Assembly (NCBI GenBank): GCA_021828425.1
Contig: JAKARN010000088.1
Coordinates: 1-6,291 of the forward strand
Source: Pseudomonadota bacterium
Lineage (GTDB): Bacteria; Pseudomonadota; Gammaproteobacteria; JAKAQQ01
DNA length: 6,291 nucleotides
Direction: 5' to 3'
Shown here: positions 6,279 to 6,291 of the stretch, piece after piece
Layout of the letters: every line of letters begins with the position of its first letter
How positions within the stretch are numbered: position 1 is the first letter of the stretch
Notes under the pieces: model-generated
Told to the model about the DNA's origin: nothing
Database searches by the model: none
What the model saw: the letters and a program-made list of their open reading frames with translations, nothing else
Position numbers and translations under genes: made by a program

Positions 6279-6291
6279 TCAGAACAGGCCG
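6279..6291 (-). CDS. Possible 3' end of an upstream gene
   Basis: The minus strand at the right edge reads Gly-Leu-Phe-stop (TGA at 6281-6279), 17 bases before the ATPase start. In tad operons the gene before the ATPase is often tadZ/cpaE, so this could be its end. Only three codons are visible, no family can be read from them, and a chance stop is just as possible. A non-coding leader is the alternative. Confidence 0.25.

Overview
The window reads as part of a tad/flp (tight adherence) pilus assembly locus from a high-GC Gram-negative bacterium, probably a proteobacterium. The Gram-negative call rests on a lipobox lipoprotein and a signal-peptide protein that ends like an outer-membrane beta-barrel. 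I cannot place it to genus. All genes I can support lie on the minus strand, so transcription runs from the right edge to the left. Every large plus-strand reading frame is an antisense shadow.

Right to left, 6291 to 1239 holds six tightly packed genes. The first is an FHA-domain/CpaF(TadA)-type secretion ATPase. It is followed by the two inner-membrane platform proteins TadB and TadC, a small DUF192 protein, a TPR lipoprotein resembling TadD, and a TadE-type pseudopilin. Each junction overlaps by 4 bp (ATGA or GTGA), except the last, which overlaps by 1 bp (TGATG). This indicates one translationally coupled operon. The last 13 bases at the right edge may be the end of another tad gene. The major Flp pilin, prepilin peptidase, secretin and TadZ/CpaE are absent and presumably lie beyond the right edge.

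From 1238 to 1143 is a 96-bp spacer with a run of eight Gs. It is followed by an unrecognised 216-aa protein (1142 to 492) with a Sec signal peptide and a beta-barrel-like C-terminus. No terminator separates it from the tad genes, so it may be co-transcribed or have a weak promoter of its own.

From 491 to 273 is a non-coding spacer of 219 bp holding an extended -10 promoter. It serves an 82-aa cytoplasmic protein of unknown function (272 to 24) whose DNA is less GC-rich than the tad genes. The end of that gene contains a perfect 18-bp palindrome.

Functionally, the ATPase would power TadB/TadC to extract and polymerise pilins, TadD would act at the envelope, and TadE would act as a minor pilin. 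The least ordinary points are the FHA domain lacking the usual phosphothreonine-binding residues, the DUF192 gene locked inside the operon, and the uncharacterised outer-membrane candidate beside it. I found no wholly new system, CRISPR array, tRNA, rRNA or insertion sequence.
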